Shown here piece by piece: positions 52,314-61,976 of a stretch of 64,000 nucleotides of DNA. The stretch comes from Desulfosediminicola ganghwensis (lineage in GTDB: Bacteria; Desulfobacterota; Desulfobulbia; Desulfobulbales; Desulfocapsaceae). The position numbers and the translations under genes were made by a program. Within the stretch, counting starts at the first letter, position 1, and every line of letters starts with the position of its first letter. Location of the stretch: assembly GCF_005116675.2 (NCBI RefSeq), contig NZ_CP050699.1, forward strand, positions 5,155,001 through 5,219,000, read 5' to 3'. A model generated the notes under the pieces. The model was not told where the DNA came from, did no database searches, and saw nothing but the letters and a program-made list of their open reading frames with translations.

Positions 52314-52901
52314 TTACTTGCCCTTGTATGCTTTATTCCAGCCCCAGGCGTTCACGCCTGAACCACGCTGAAATACGCGCTCTCTGTAAACGTCGGCTAC
52401 AACATCCGCGTCACCTGCGAGCAATGCCTTGGTAGCACACATGCCTGCACACAGAGGTACTTTGCCCTCAGCGATACGGTTCTGGCCATAGAGATGTTTC
52501 TCCTCAGCAGAGAAGGTCTCTTCAGGGCCACCGGCACAGAAAGTACACTTGTCCATGGCACCACGCGCGCCGAACACCTGTCCCTTAGGGAACTGCGGTG
52601 CGCCGAACGGGCAGGCCATGAAGCAGTAACCACAACCGATACAGGTCTTCTTGTCCACCAGAACAATTCCATCCTCACGCTGGTAAATTGCATTTACCGG
52701 GCAAACTGCCTTGCATGGTGAATCTGCACAGTGCATGCAGGAAACTGAAATGGACTTCTCGCCAGGCCTACCCTGATCAAGGGTAATCACCCGACGACGG
52801 TTTACACCGACAGGAATGTGATTTCCTTCCTTACAGGCGACAACGCAGCCACTACAATCGATACAACGCTCTGTATCACATAAGAATTTTACTCTAGCCA
52901 T
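52314..52901 (-). CDS. fdhB: Formate dehydrogenase Fe-S subunit FdhB
   Basis: A 195-residue ferredoxin-type protein. Cys motifs: CIDCSGCVVAC, CMHCADSPCKAVCP, CIGCGYCFMACPFG and CTFC with a later CAGMC, enough for four 4Fe-4S clusters. It relays electrons from FdhA to FdhC. It lacks the C-terminal membrane helix of E. coli FdnH, as in other short FdhB types, and has no signal peptide, so it is carried out with FdhA by Tat. It follows fdhA by 15 bases. Confidence 0.92.
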   Translation of the reverse strand: MARVKFLCDTERCIDCSGCVVACKEGNHIPVGVNRRRVITLDQGRPGEKSISVSCMHCADSPCKAVCPVNAIYQREDGIVLVDKKTCIGCGYCFMACPFGAPQFPKGQVFGARGAMDKCTFCAGGPEETFSAEEKHLYGQNRIAEGKVPLCAGMCATKALLAGDADVVADVYRERVFQRGSGVNAWGWNKAYKGK

Positions 52902-52916
52902 GTCATTTCCTCCTCA

Positions 52917-55721
52917 TCAGGCCTTAGTGACTTTACACAGTCCATCTTTAGTGGCCTGAATCTGTGTGACAATGTCGTATCCGTAGTTAGTTACCACGTT
53001 ACCAGGCTCACCAACAACAAACGGTGCGTGCCCTTCTGGATACTTATCAACCAGAGATTCGCCCATCAGCACACCGGCAAAATGGTACGGCAGGAAGATG
53101 GTTTTATCATCAACCCTCTCGGTGAGGAACGCTTTGACCTTGATCTTGCCGCCTTCCGGAGACTCGATCCAGACCATTTCACCATCCCGGAAACCGAGGT
53201 TATTGGCCAGACGCGGATTGATCTCTGCGTACATATCAGGCTGAAGCTCAGCAAGATACTGGTTGCTTCTGGTCTCAGCGCCTGCACCCATATGCTCGAC
53301 CATACGACCGGTTGTAATAACGTACGGGAATTCCTTAACAAGCTCAGGATTCTGTTCGCTCTTGAAACGGGTATCGATACGGTAATGAGCTTTCTTGTCC
53401 TCGTATGTCGGGAATTTCTCAATCAGATCCGGACGTGGAGTATGCAGCGGCTCACGATGAATCGGTACCTGATCAGGGAAGTTCCATACCACACAACGGG
53501 CACGGGCGTTACCGAACGGTGCCATACCTTTAGCGATAGCAACTTTCAGGGTTTTCTGGGAAAGATCTGTCTTCCAGTTGGTTCCGGGAACAACGTCCTT
53601 GAACTCTGGGTAACCACCCTTAACCTCTGAACCTGGATTGTATACGCCTTCTGCAGCCAGCTGGTTCTCGGTACGACCCGATGCATCGTAGGTCTTCTCG
53701 ACACCAAAGCGGTTTCTGAATGGCAGACCACCTTTGGCGACAGGTTTGGAGACGTCATAGAGAATCGGGGTACCTGGATGCTCGTCGGTCCAACATGGCC
53801 AAGGCATACCGTAGTACTCACCATCACACGGTCCACCATTTGCCTGCAGGGTATCAATGTCGAAGGTATGCCAGTTGGCCATATGCTTCTTGATACGCTC
53901 AGGGGTCTGGCCGTTGTAACCAATGGTCAGACAACCACCACCAAGCTCACGGGTGATATCTTCAGGAGACTGCTTGATATTCGCGTAAAACTCATTGGCA
54001 AAACCGAGCTTGTTAACGAAGAGCTCCATGATCTGGTAATCATCTTTTGAGTCATATACCGGATCAACAACCTTGTAGCGCCACTGGATCTGACGGGAAG
54101 TTGAGGTGACACTACCGGAGGTCTCGTACTGCGAGGCAGATGGCAACAGATAGATATTGTCAGAATCACAGGCAGCGGCTGCCATGGTTGGGAAAGGATC
54201 AACAATCACCAGCAGATCGAGTTTATTGTATGCATCAACGACCTTGTGATACTGGGAGTTGGAATTTGCACCGCAACCCCACTGGATCATTGCCTTGATA
54301 GGTGTGTACTGATGGATCTGATCCACATCTTCCACGCCTTCAACACCAGAGTACCAGCGAGACAGGGTAAAGCCCGGCTTGTGCATCCACTCTTTATCCT
54401 TAAAGCGGGAGACCATCCAGTCAAACTCAACACCCCATACACGGCACCAGTGTTTCCAGGCACCCTCGGAGAGGCCGTAGTAGCCAGGCAGAGAGTGGGA
54501 AAGGATACACATATCTGTGGAACCCTGAACATTGTCATGGCCACGGAAGATGTTGGTACCACCACCGGATTTACCCATGTTGCCGAGCACGAGCTGCAGC
54601 AGACAGAAGGTACGGGTGATGGAAGAACCGATGGAGTGCTGAGTACCACCCATACACCAGGTAAGTGATGTCGGACGATTCTCGGCGAGGGTTCGTGCTA
54701 CGTGATGAATCTGATCAACAGGGATACCTGTTACATCCGAAACAATCTCTGGAGTATAGTTCTTGACGACTTCGAGCATTTCCTCGTAACCGGCAACGCG
54801 GGTACGGATAAACTCTTTGTCTTCCCAGCCATTGGCCACGATCACGTTGATGAGACCGAGCATGAAGGCTGCATCGGTACCAGGACGGATCTGGCAGAAG
54901 TCTGATGCCTTTGCGGCAAGTTTCGATCTGCGCGGGTCAACCACGATGATCGGCGCATTGTTCTTCTCTTTCGCATGCAGAATGTGCTGCATGGATACCG
55001 GATGCGCCTCCGGTGGATTTGAGCCGATGAATATGAAACTCTTCGCGTGTCTCATATCGTTCAGGCTGTTGGTCATTGCTCCGTAACCCCAAGTATTGGC
55101 GACACCTGCCACCGTTGCGGAGTGTCAGATTCGGGCCTGGTGGTCGACGTTATTCGTCCCCCAGAAGGCTGCGAATTTACGGTGCTGGTATGCCATCTCG
55201 GTGGAGACCTTGGCACTACCGTTGAAGTGCAGTGCATCGGGACCATCATTCTCACGAATTTTGAGCAGCTTATCGCCGATCTCATTCATCGCCTGATCCC
55301 AACTGATGGTGGTCCACTTGCCGCCCACTTTTTTCATTGGGCTCTTGAGACGTTTCGGGCTGGTAACCATATCAATGGCACCGGCACCCTTACAACAGTG
55401 TGCACCACGGGAGACAGGATGATCAGCAGCGATATCCTGGCGTACCCAAACACCGTTTTGTACCTCAGCTTCAATACCACAACCAACAGAACAGTAGGTA
55501 CAAATAGTCTGTACCTTCTTGGAACCTTCGTACTGGGCGGTCTTGCCTGCAGCATGCGCCTTACGGGTCATCTTGCTGGTCATTGACACGCCGGTCAGAG
55601 CCGCAGTTGCAGCAGAGATCTTCAGAAAAGATCGCCTCGCAACTTTCGGGTTCAAAGTCACCCTGCGACCAGTGCTGACCACACTGTCGCCTGAGGACTT
55701 CCTCAGTTTCATTCTGGCCAT
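52917..55721 (-). CDS. fdhA: Formate dehydrogenase alpha subunit FdhA (selenoprotein)
   Basis: The 934-residue catalytic subunit oxidises formate to CO2 with a molybdenum (or tungsten) bis-MGD cofactor. The reading frame contains one in-frame UGA at 55125-55127 (residue 199), in the context HQARI-Sec-HSATVAGVANTW, which matches the Sec site of known FdhG/FdnG. Before it, a Tat signal RRSFLKISAATAALTG near residue 30 and the 4Fe-4S ligands CTYCSVGC with CCKGAG. After it, the MGD-binding domains (GSNPPEAHP, PRRSKLA, GGTQHSIGS). A SECIS-like hairpin follows the UGA. Read as two pieces it would look broken; the two parts are in frame. Periplasmic, in complex with FdhB and FdhC. Confidence 0.95.
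55098..55113 (-). promoter_or_regulatory. SECIS-like hairpin after the FdhA UGA codon
   Basis: On the minus strand GGUGGC (55113-55108) pairs with GUCGCC (55103-55098), including two G-U pairs, around an AGGU loop, starting 11 bases after the UGA. Bacterial SECIS elements bind SelB through a stem with GGU in the loop at about this distance, as in E. coli fdhF (context GGUUGCAGGUCUGCACC). It overlaps the coding frame as expected. Confidence 0.78.
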
Positions 55722-55756
55722 TTTTTGTTCTCCTTAAATGTCCTAACTTCGTTTCA

Positions 55757-55785
55757 AGCAGTTCACTTTCGTCTGCCGAACTGCT
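55757..55785 (-). repeat. Hairpin between fdhX and fdhA
   Basis: AGCAGTTC and GAACTGCT are perfect 8-base complements around a 13-base loop in the gap between fdhX and fdhA. No T run follows on the minus strand. It may protect or process the fdhA mRNA. Confidence 0.6.
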
Positions 55786-55800
55786 AAAACTCCCTGGCTA

Positions 55801-55992
55801 TTATGAGCGCAACGTTTTGTAATACTTGTCGAAGTCTGCACTTTTGGTGTACAGCACTTCTTTGGAATCAACCCGGGCTTCAACCTGTTTGGCTTTGGCT
55901 GGCTTGATTGCGGCCGCTGCTCCCACAACCACAGCGCCGCCCGCCAGGATGTGTTTGAGGAATGAACGCCGCTTGTCCTGTTCCTGTTTCAT
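55801..55992 (-). CDS. fdhX: Formate-dehydrogenase-associated Tat protein FdhX
   Basis: A 63-residue protein. MKQEQDKRRSFLKHILAGG is a Tat signal, followed by a hydrophobic stretch (AVVVGAAAAIKPAKA) and a soluble tail with VLYTKSADFDKYYKTLR. This is the small 'formate dehydrogenase region TAT target' family, normally next to formate dehydrogenase operons. Its role is unknown; it may be a membrane-anchored part of the complex or a maturation factor. Between torD and fdhA. Confidence 0.85.
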   Translation of the reverse strand: MKQEQDKRRSFLKHILAGGAVVVGAAAAIKPAKAKQVEARVDSKEVLYTKSADFDKYYKTLRS

Positions 55993-56062
55993 AATTTTCC
56001 CTCCTTTGAGTTCGGGATGTTAAAGGTACCTTGCCTCCGCCATTTACCGGCAGAAGCGTGTT

Positions 56063-56683
56063 TTATGCCTGCGAAACATCTACCAGGCTTTTCTCAAGAT
56101 CGAGGTAGCCGCATAACAGGCGGCAACACGATCTATAGAACTGAGCTGCTTCAACACCGTTGACCGCTTCACTAAACTCTTTGCTGAAAGGCACAAGGTA
56201 ATTGGTCAGCAGCCGTCCCTGCAGCTGGCGGATAGAATCGCTGTCACTGTTTTTTTCTTCCTCGATGAGTCGGGCGAAGATGTCGAGCAACATCGGCAGA
56301 GAATCTTCACTGTCTACCACACCTTCTTCACGTTGGAGCTTGGCCTCGGCCAAAAGCTCTCTGAGCTCCACCAGGCTTTCACCGAAACTCCGGCCATCGA
56401 GATAATAGGATGCGAGAGTATTCACCTGGGACTTTGAAAAAGGGTTGGTAAATAACTCATAATATTCATTCTGAATGTCTGTGAGACTCATCCCGTTGAC
56501 GCGCTCGTTGAGTTCGCGTACAGCGTTGTCAAACAGTGGGCTCACCTGCTCTCTGGCAAGAGCTGAGAACGTTCCACGCCAACGGCTCATGCATTCAGAG
56601 TCAGGTTCAGACTGATAAAAAGATTTCAGGAGATCCACAAAGAGCAGCCTCACCCGAAAGATTTCCCTGTTATTGGTTTCCAT
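56063..56683 (-). CDS. TorD/DmsD-family chaperone for formate dehydrogenase
   Basis: A 206-residue all-helical protein of the TorD family. The conserved region is YYELFTNPF, with QVNTLASYYLDGRSFGES near 92-105 and the typical DHLS/FA-like end replaced by helices. Such chaperones bind the Tat signal of a molybdoenzyme until its cofactor is in place. Position, 2 bases after the stop of the upstream Fe-S gene and directly before fdhX and fdhA, indicates FdhA as client. Confidence 0.82.
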   Translation of the reverse strand: METNNREIFRVRLLFVDLLKSFYQSEPDSECMSRWRGTFSALAREQVSPLFDNAVRELNERVNGMSLTDIQNEYYELFTNPFSKSQVNTLASYYLDGRSFGESLVELRELLAEAKLQREEGVVDSEDSLPMLLDIFARLIEEEKNSDSDSIRQLQGRLLTNYLVPFSKEFSEAVNGVEAAQFYRSCCRLLCGYLDLEKSLVDVSQA

Positions 56684-56685
56684 AC

Positions 56686-58548
56686 TTATTCACCTTCGAA
56701 GAGATTGATAACTCTACAATCTTCACAGTATTCAAAATGGCTGGTATCGACCGACTCTTTGCTGGCAAGTATGCCCATCACCTTCTCAAATGTTTTCTTG
56801 CTGCCAAACACCTTGCCACAACGCTTACACTTCATAGGCTCGGCCTCGGCGATGGTCTGGGGTTCAAACCAGGTATCGTCCAGGGTAGCGCCCGGAGTGA
56901 GGCTCAGCACCTTTTCCGGACAGACCCGCACACAACCACCACAGCCTACACAGAGCGCTCCTTTAGAACGCAGAACCAACTGATCTTCATTGGTGGAAAG
57001 TGCCTGGATACGGCACATATTCAGACAGGCAAAACACTGGGTGCATCCTTCAGCGTTGCATGACACTGTCGCAAAAGGAAGCTGCGGATGCCCCTTGATA
57101 CGGGCCTGACGACCGCTCTTTTCGGTAAGGTATTGAAGGATAACCGCCAGATTTTCACGACGATTGCCGGTAAAAGCTTCAGTAAATGTCTCTGCAAGGG
57201 GATAGTGAGCTGGCGCAAACTGCTTGCCGGTAAAATCGGAAACGTTAGAGATAACTACTGGTTCCGGCACCTCGCAGTAGGTCTTGATAAGCGAGGTCGC
57301 GAGAGTAGCCTGCCGCTTGAGGTCTTCAAAATGGGCCTGGTCTTCGTCTACCAACAGCACCATCCTGCCCGCCCCGAGAACATAGAGGGCAAGGAGATGG
57401 AACAGCGAAAGCGCCCTCACCTCATCATGACAAATATAGAGACAGTTCCCCTCAATCTCTGAACCACGCTGCCACCAGAGTTTATGTAAAGCTTTCTCAC
57501 TGCCAAGCACAACTGTGCAACCAGCCTCAAGCCCTACTGTCTGCAGGTAATTAATAAACGACTCATCTGTGAAACGCTGATATTGCATAGCTCCGGTCGG
57601 GCACGTTGCTATACAACCACCACACTCTTCGCACTTCAGGCTATCAACCTTAATGCCGTTACCGGTAGCTTGTATCGCGCCGTGGGGACAACTCCCGATA
57701 CACATGCCACAGCCATAACCGAGCTTACCACTGTATTGACAGATAGACGTGTCGCAGGTGACAACCTCATCTACCTGGCAGGAGTACTGGGTAGCCCAGA
57801 ACTTCTCCAATTCCTGCTCTGTATAAATCCCGGCATAATTTTCAGGCAGGTCCACCTCAGTGCCATCCATAATCAGGATTGCCGGGATTCGCATCACACG
57901 ACGCTCAGCGCCATAAACGTCGAGGGCATCATGCGGGCAAGCCTTTTCGCACTCTTTGCAAAAAGTGCACAGGGGGTAATCTATGAAAAGTTGCTCATCA
58001 AGACAGGACTCGGGGCATGCCTGACCACAGGCACCGCAGTAGGTACAGCGACCGCTGTTCACCGGCACCCGCACCGAGTATTCAATACTAAAACCATCTG
58101 CATCGCGTGAAAGCGCTATTTCTGTAGCGGTGGGAATCTCAGGATCAAAGCCTTTCAGTAGAATCGGCTCTACTTCCAGGACTCCACCGTAGGTATCTGC
58201 AAACTTTTTGATGGCTGCCACATCTGAACCAATCACACATAAACGTGGATCATGGTCGACGCTAAAGCTCCTGAAATTGACTGCTCTCAGCTTATCAAGC
58301 TCTGCCTGACCTATGCGGGAAAGCAGTTCTTCATCATGTCTCGCAAGATCAGCATTTATCTGTAATGTCGGCGACAGGGGGAAGCCCATGTTGGGAGTCA
58401 CTGCAGGAAAGCCGCTGGCCAGAAGAATTGATTCCAGGCTATCAACTTCAAATGGGTGTCCAGGGCGGAGGTTGACTTCGGAACGCAGAAGTTCTGGTTG
58501 TGATCCACTCCGTTGGGTGAACAAATACATGGAAAAATTATCACTCAT
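56686..58548 (-). CDS. Multi-cluster 4Fe-4S protein of the formate dehydrogenase operon
   Basis: A 620-residue cytoplasmic protein with at least six 4Fe-4S binding sets. Pairs occur at about 165-215 (CTYCGACGQACPESC, CTFCKECEKACP), 265-320 (CGMCIGSCP, CEECGGCIATCP) and 505-560 (CTQCFACLNMCR, CVGCGGCVRVCP). A C-terminal zinc-like CKRCGKVF...CEDCR follows. It is related to the Fe-S protein encoded first in formate dehydrogenase operons of Shewanella and epsilonproteobacteria. It probably moves electrons or inserts sulfur during FdhA maturation. First gene of the operon; no signal peptide. Confidence 0.82.
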   Translation of the reverse strand: MSDNFSMYLFTQRSGSQPELLRSEVNLRPGHPFEVDSLESILLASGFPAVTPNMGFPLSPTLQINADLARHDEELLSRIGQAELDKLRAVNFRSFSVDHDPRLCVIGSDVAAIKKFADTYGGVLEVEPILLKGFDPEIPTATEIALSRDADGFSIEYSVRVPVNSGRCTYCGACGQACPESCLDEQLFIDYPLCTFCKECEKACPHDALDVYGAERRVMRIPAILIMDGTEVDLPENYAGIYTEQELEKFWATQYSCQVDEVVTCDTSICQYSGKLGYGCGMCIGSCPHGAIQATGNGIKVDSLKCEECGGCIATCPTGAMQYQRFTDESFINYLQTVGLEAGCTVVLGSEKALHKLWWQRGSEIEGNCLYICHDEVRALSLFHLLALYVLGAGRMVLLVDEDQAHFEDLKRQATLATSLIKTYCEVPEPVVISNVSDFTGKQFAPAHYPLAETFTEAFTGNRRENLAVILQYLTEKSGRQARIKGHPQLPFATVSCNAEGCTQCFACLNMCRIQALSTNEDQLVLRSKGALCVGCGGCVRVCPEKVLSLTPGATLDDTWFEPQTIAEAEPMKCKRCGKVFGSKKTFEKVMGILASKESVDTSHFEYCEDCRVINLFEGE

Positions 58549-58797
58549 ACGCTTTTCAAGACCCTTTTATGGTCGCTGACGCAGGCTTCCCCCTGCTGCC
58601 AACTTCTCTCGTAAAACCAAACAGTCAGGCAAAAACCACACCCAACCTGCTGGATTTTAATGAACAAACCGGTGTAGAAAGCACCGTTTGCACACCTGAA
58701 TACTCAGTTTTGCGAGTGAGTATAAGGGAGTTAGCTCATTCTTGGTATCAGCCACTCCCCTTTTCTTGCGTAGGGATAATATTGAAGGGGCTGTAGG

Positions 58798-59475
58798 TTA
58801 TTTGCCTACAATCTTGGTATCCGACTGGATAGTGTGAGATTTTTCGGTCCAGAGAACGGCCCGACGGGTGAGTTCTGCAGCATTCTTTATGAAGAGTTTC
58901 TGTTTAATTCTATCGCGATAAGTACCTATGGTTTTCACACCGAGGTTCATGCGTTCAGCAATCTCCCTGGTCGACAGACCGGTGCCGATCAAGCGAAACA
59001 CCTCCAGCTCCCTGTCGGTGAGAACTTCTTCGGTAGGTGCCCCTTGAGTTGCCGGGTTGACATGAAGCTTATCCAGCAGGATGGCCATCATGTTGGCACT
59101 GACATGGATGCGGCCGCTGGAAATATTCCGTAGTGCGGAGATGACTGACTCGGAGGCCTCTTTTTTCATGATATAGCCTTTTGCCCCGGCACGAATTGCC
59201 CTCTCTGCCCAGACAGACTCATCATGCATGGAGAGCACGAGTACAGGAATAGGCCGGTCACTGGCAGTAATTTCCTTCACCAGGTCCAGACCGTTTTCTT
59301 TCGCCAGGGTTATGTCAATAATTGCCATATCCGGTTCATGCTCGCACAAAGCTTTCCGAGCCTCACCAATATCTTCCGCCACTGCACAGACAGAAAAATC
59401 TTTTTCCTGGTTCAGCAGTTCTGCCATTCCCATTCTGAATATCGGGTGATCGTCGACTATCAGTATTTTGGACAT
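58798..59475 (-). CDS. NarL/FixJ-type response regulator
   Basis: A 225-residue regulator. Receiver domain with DDHP (7-10), phospho-acceptor D54 in IIDIT and the K switch in GYIMKK, then a LuxR-type helix-turn-helix (LTDRELEVFRLIGTGLSTREIA, near 150). It pairs with the kinase encoded just upstream (TAATG overlap). The target is unknown; the next genes in the same direction are the fdh operon, and fdhD is divergent at the other side, so formate-metabolism genes are candidates. Confidence 0.9.
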   Translation of the reverse strand: MSKILIVDDHPIFRMGMAELLNQEKDFSVCAVAEDIGEARKALCEHEPDMAIIDITLAKENGLDLVKEITASDRPIPVLVLSMHDESVWAERAIRAGAKGYIMKKEASESVISALRNISSGRIHVSANMMAILLDKLHVNPATQGAPTEEVLTDRELEVFRLIGTGLSTREIAERMNLGVKTIGTYRDRIKQKLFIKNAAELTRRAVLWTEKSHTIQSDTKIVGK

Positions 59476-61976
59476 TAACTGTGTACCTCTCCGGAAATTG
59501 ATATAATTGTTCCACCCTGCAAATCAGACTTGATGTTCAATTCAGCACCAATAGCCTTGGCCCGGTACTGCATGGTATGACAGCCAAGCCCTTTTCTTGT
59601 GCTCGAAACATCGAAACCGCTACCGTCATCTACGATACGCACTGTGAAGTTATCCGACCATGTTCGCATGAAAATTCCTATATTATCAGGTCGTCCATGA
59701 CGAGCTGCGTTAAAAACCGCTTCCCGGATAATATAATAAACATGGGTCGCCACCGCATTATCAACCCACTCACGACCACCTTCAAACGAATAGGTACACT
59801 GCACCCGGAAGAGATTTTCCACTTCATTTACCAACTCTTCAACCGCTGCCTCCAGTCCATGCTCAATAACATGGGCCGGATAGAGCCCCTGAGCCAGCCT
59901 TCGTGTCTTTTCAATCGCATCCCTGATCAAGCCGCGAATTGAACCCATCTGCTCTGCCTTTTCAGGGTCATCCTGCTCCAGCTTCTGCTGCAGTACCTTG
60001 CTGAGCAGTTCGATGCCGGTGAGATGGGAACCGAGATCGTCATGCAGATCACGGCCGATGTTCGATCGTTCTTCCTCGCTGACCGCAATAATCTGCCGCT
60101 CAAGCCTCGCCATTTCTTCCTCTGAGCAGGTCTTCAGAACATGGAGCCACATTCCTTCAAGCAGCATTTTCACCTGGCGAACGTCGCTGTTGTCATACTT
60201 TGTACTGTTATTGCAGACACCGGCTATCATGACAATCTTGCCATCACTATGGACTGGGATGTCCATGTGCCGGTTGATCTCCCGCAGGTATGGAAAAATA
60301 TCATCTTCTTTATTACACGTTGCATAATCGTTGCAGATAACTTCTCCACCATACATCACTGCCGCTCCGGCAAGACCGGCCTTGAAGGTCGATCTTGATA
60401 TGCTCATGTGCTGCTCACGAAGTTTGATATCCCGCTCTTCAGCCACAGCCAGGGAGCAGAGGGTAATATGGGTATGGGTTGAGTTTACCATCGCCAGGTA
60501 GCCCTCTTCACTACGGGTTATCTGCACTATTCTTCTCAAGACAAAGTCATATTTCTCCTGCAGGGAATGATTCTCCATCATCCCCAGCCGGAGGAGTGTA
60601 TCAAGTCGCAACTCATCCCGGCGAAGCAGCAATTCTTTCTGAATCCGATCGTCGACCATACGGTTGGCGAGTATTCGCAAATCCTCAAACTCTGCAAATG
60701 CAAGGTCGGTATTTCTGATTTTTTTCTTGGAAACAGCAGCCTGGCGAAGGAAGTTCGTAAAGAGGTCTATGCCATATTTAATCTTCAGCGAATACACATA
60801 GGAGGTGAGCAGCAGCATGGAGACCGCCACAATAAAGAGTATAATAAAAGCGGAGACATTCTTGAAGGCAATATCACGGTACGACTTGGTCTCAAACGCA
60901 ATGGCATCCTCCATCTCTTCCATGGACATGGTAGCCCCGAACACCCAGCCCCAGTCCCGGTATGGATTGACATAAATCAGATTCAGATGGGCATCACCTT
61001 CCTGTGACTCCTCGCTGAAACGAACATACTCACCAGCTGCATTTTTTGCTGCGTGTAACAGCATCGCGCCGTAATGAACCCCTTTGGCATCGATAAAATC
61101 TTCAACAGAGCGACCTATCAGTCTTTCATCCTGACTGCATATAATGGTGCCATCCTGACGGAAACCAAATACCTCGCCATTTTCGGCAAAATCCATACTG
61201 CGTACGCGGGAGAGAATGTCCTGCTGCAGGCTTTTCTCAGCCGCCATGGTATAAACACCGGCTCCAATAAACCAGTCAAACGGCTCGAAATACTTGATAA
61301 AAGCCACTTTTGAGAAATACGTCTCTGAAAACTCGGGCTTTACCAGTTTATAACTGTATACACCGGCACCTTTGTCCCTGACCATGGCAGAAATATCACC
61401 AACCACATCCCTGCCTACAGTTTGCTGGATCTCTCTACCGCTTTTGCCCTCAAACCATGGGTCGTCGGCAAAAAGGTCAATCCTGGATTCATTGACACTG
61501 CCGGCAAAATAATAGCCATTGCCATTATTCCAGCGAATTGGACGCAATACCTCGGCAACCATGGAGCGAAGCTCTTCAACGCTCTTTTCATCTTTGTATA
61601 AACTGTAAACATGTGAGGCAATGGTATAGGCAGCCTGAACTTTGTCACGCATCTCGTCTTCCATGCGCAGATCGGTCTGCTTTCGTTTGTACTCGATAAA
61701 ATCTATGACCTTGGCATGCTCTTCCTTAACCCTGCGCTCATAACGATCTTTATAGTTTTTACGGATACTTTCAATGGACTCCTGATATGCCTGGTACTCG
61801 TTCACCATCCAGAAAATCCCGATAAACAACGTCATACCGAAAACAACCAGAACTGAAGCGTAAAGGGGTGCAGCAGAAATGGATATGCGTTTGGCTCCGG
61901 GACCAGGCGTCAGCAAACCACTCAACATTTCCTTGAACTGTTCGAGATGATCGCGCTTATTACTTATCCGGGTCAT
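59475..61976 (-). CDS. Membrane sensor histidine kinase with Cache and GAF domains
   Basis: An 833-residue sensor kinase. TM1 (about 35-58), two periplasmic Cache-type units (WNNGNGYYFAGSV, then WFIGAGVYTM and WGWVFGATMSME), TM2 (about 380-402), a GAF-like domain (450-610) and a HisKA_3 kinase core with H645 (GRDLHDDLGSHLTG). The ATPase has NAARHG, DDGSGF and KGLGCHTMQYRA. NarX-type output. Its gene overlaps the upstream binding-protein gene by 17 bases, so a ligand-binding partner is encoded with it. The sensed small molecule is unknown. Confidence 0.88.
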   Translation of the reverse strand: MTRISNKRDHLEQFKEMLSGLLTPGPGAKRISISAAPLYASVLVVFGMTLFIGIFWMVNEYQAYQESIESIRKNYKDRYERRVKEEHAKVIDFIEYKRKQTDLRMEDEMRDKVQAAYTIASHVYSLYKDEKSVEELRSMVAEVLRPIRWNNGNGYYFAGSVNESRIDLFADDPWFEGKSGREIQQTVGRDVVGDISAMVRDKGAGVYSYKLVKPEFSETYFSKVAFIKYFEPFDWFIGAGVYTMAAEKSLQQDILSRVRSMDFAENGEVFGFRQDGTIICSQDERLIGRSVEDFIDAKGVHYGAMLLHAAKNAAGEYVRFSEESQEGDAHLNLIYVNPYRDWGWVFGATMSMEEMEDAIAFETKSYRDIAFKNVSAFIILFIVAVSMLLLTSYVYSLKIKYGIDLFTNFLRQAAVSKKKIRNTDLAFAEFEDLRILANRMVDDRIQKELLLRRDELRLDTLLRLGMMENHSLQEKYDFVLRRIVQITRSEEGYLAMVNSTHTHITLCSLAVAEERDIKLREQHMSISRSTFKAGLAGAAVMYGGEVICNDYATCNKEDDIFPYLREINRHMDIPVHSDGKIVMIAGVCNNSTKYDNSDVRQVKMLLEGMWLHVLKTCSEEEMARLERQIIAVSEEERSNIGRDLHDDLGSHLTGIELLSKVLQQKLEQDDPEKAEQMGSIRGLIRDAIEKTRRLAQGLYPAHVIEHGLEAAVEELVNEVENLFRVQCTYSFEGGREWVDNAVATHVYYIIREAVFNAARHGRPDNIGIFMRTWSDNFTVRIVDDGSGFDVSSTRKGLGCHTMQYRAKAIGAELNIKSDLQGGTIISISGEVHS

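Noticed and set aside
55122-55130. FdhA as a broken or frameshifted gene
   Set aside because: The stop is UGA at the known selenocysteine position, both sides are in the same frame, and a SECIS-like hairpin follows, so it is a selenoprotein.
58549-58797. Riboswitch or Moco-type RNA leader before the formate dehydrogenase operon
   Set aside because: A few short hairpins exist (for example CGGTG/CACCG) but I could not match a known molybdenum-cofactor RNA or find a full structure.
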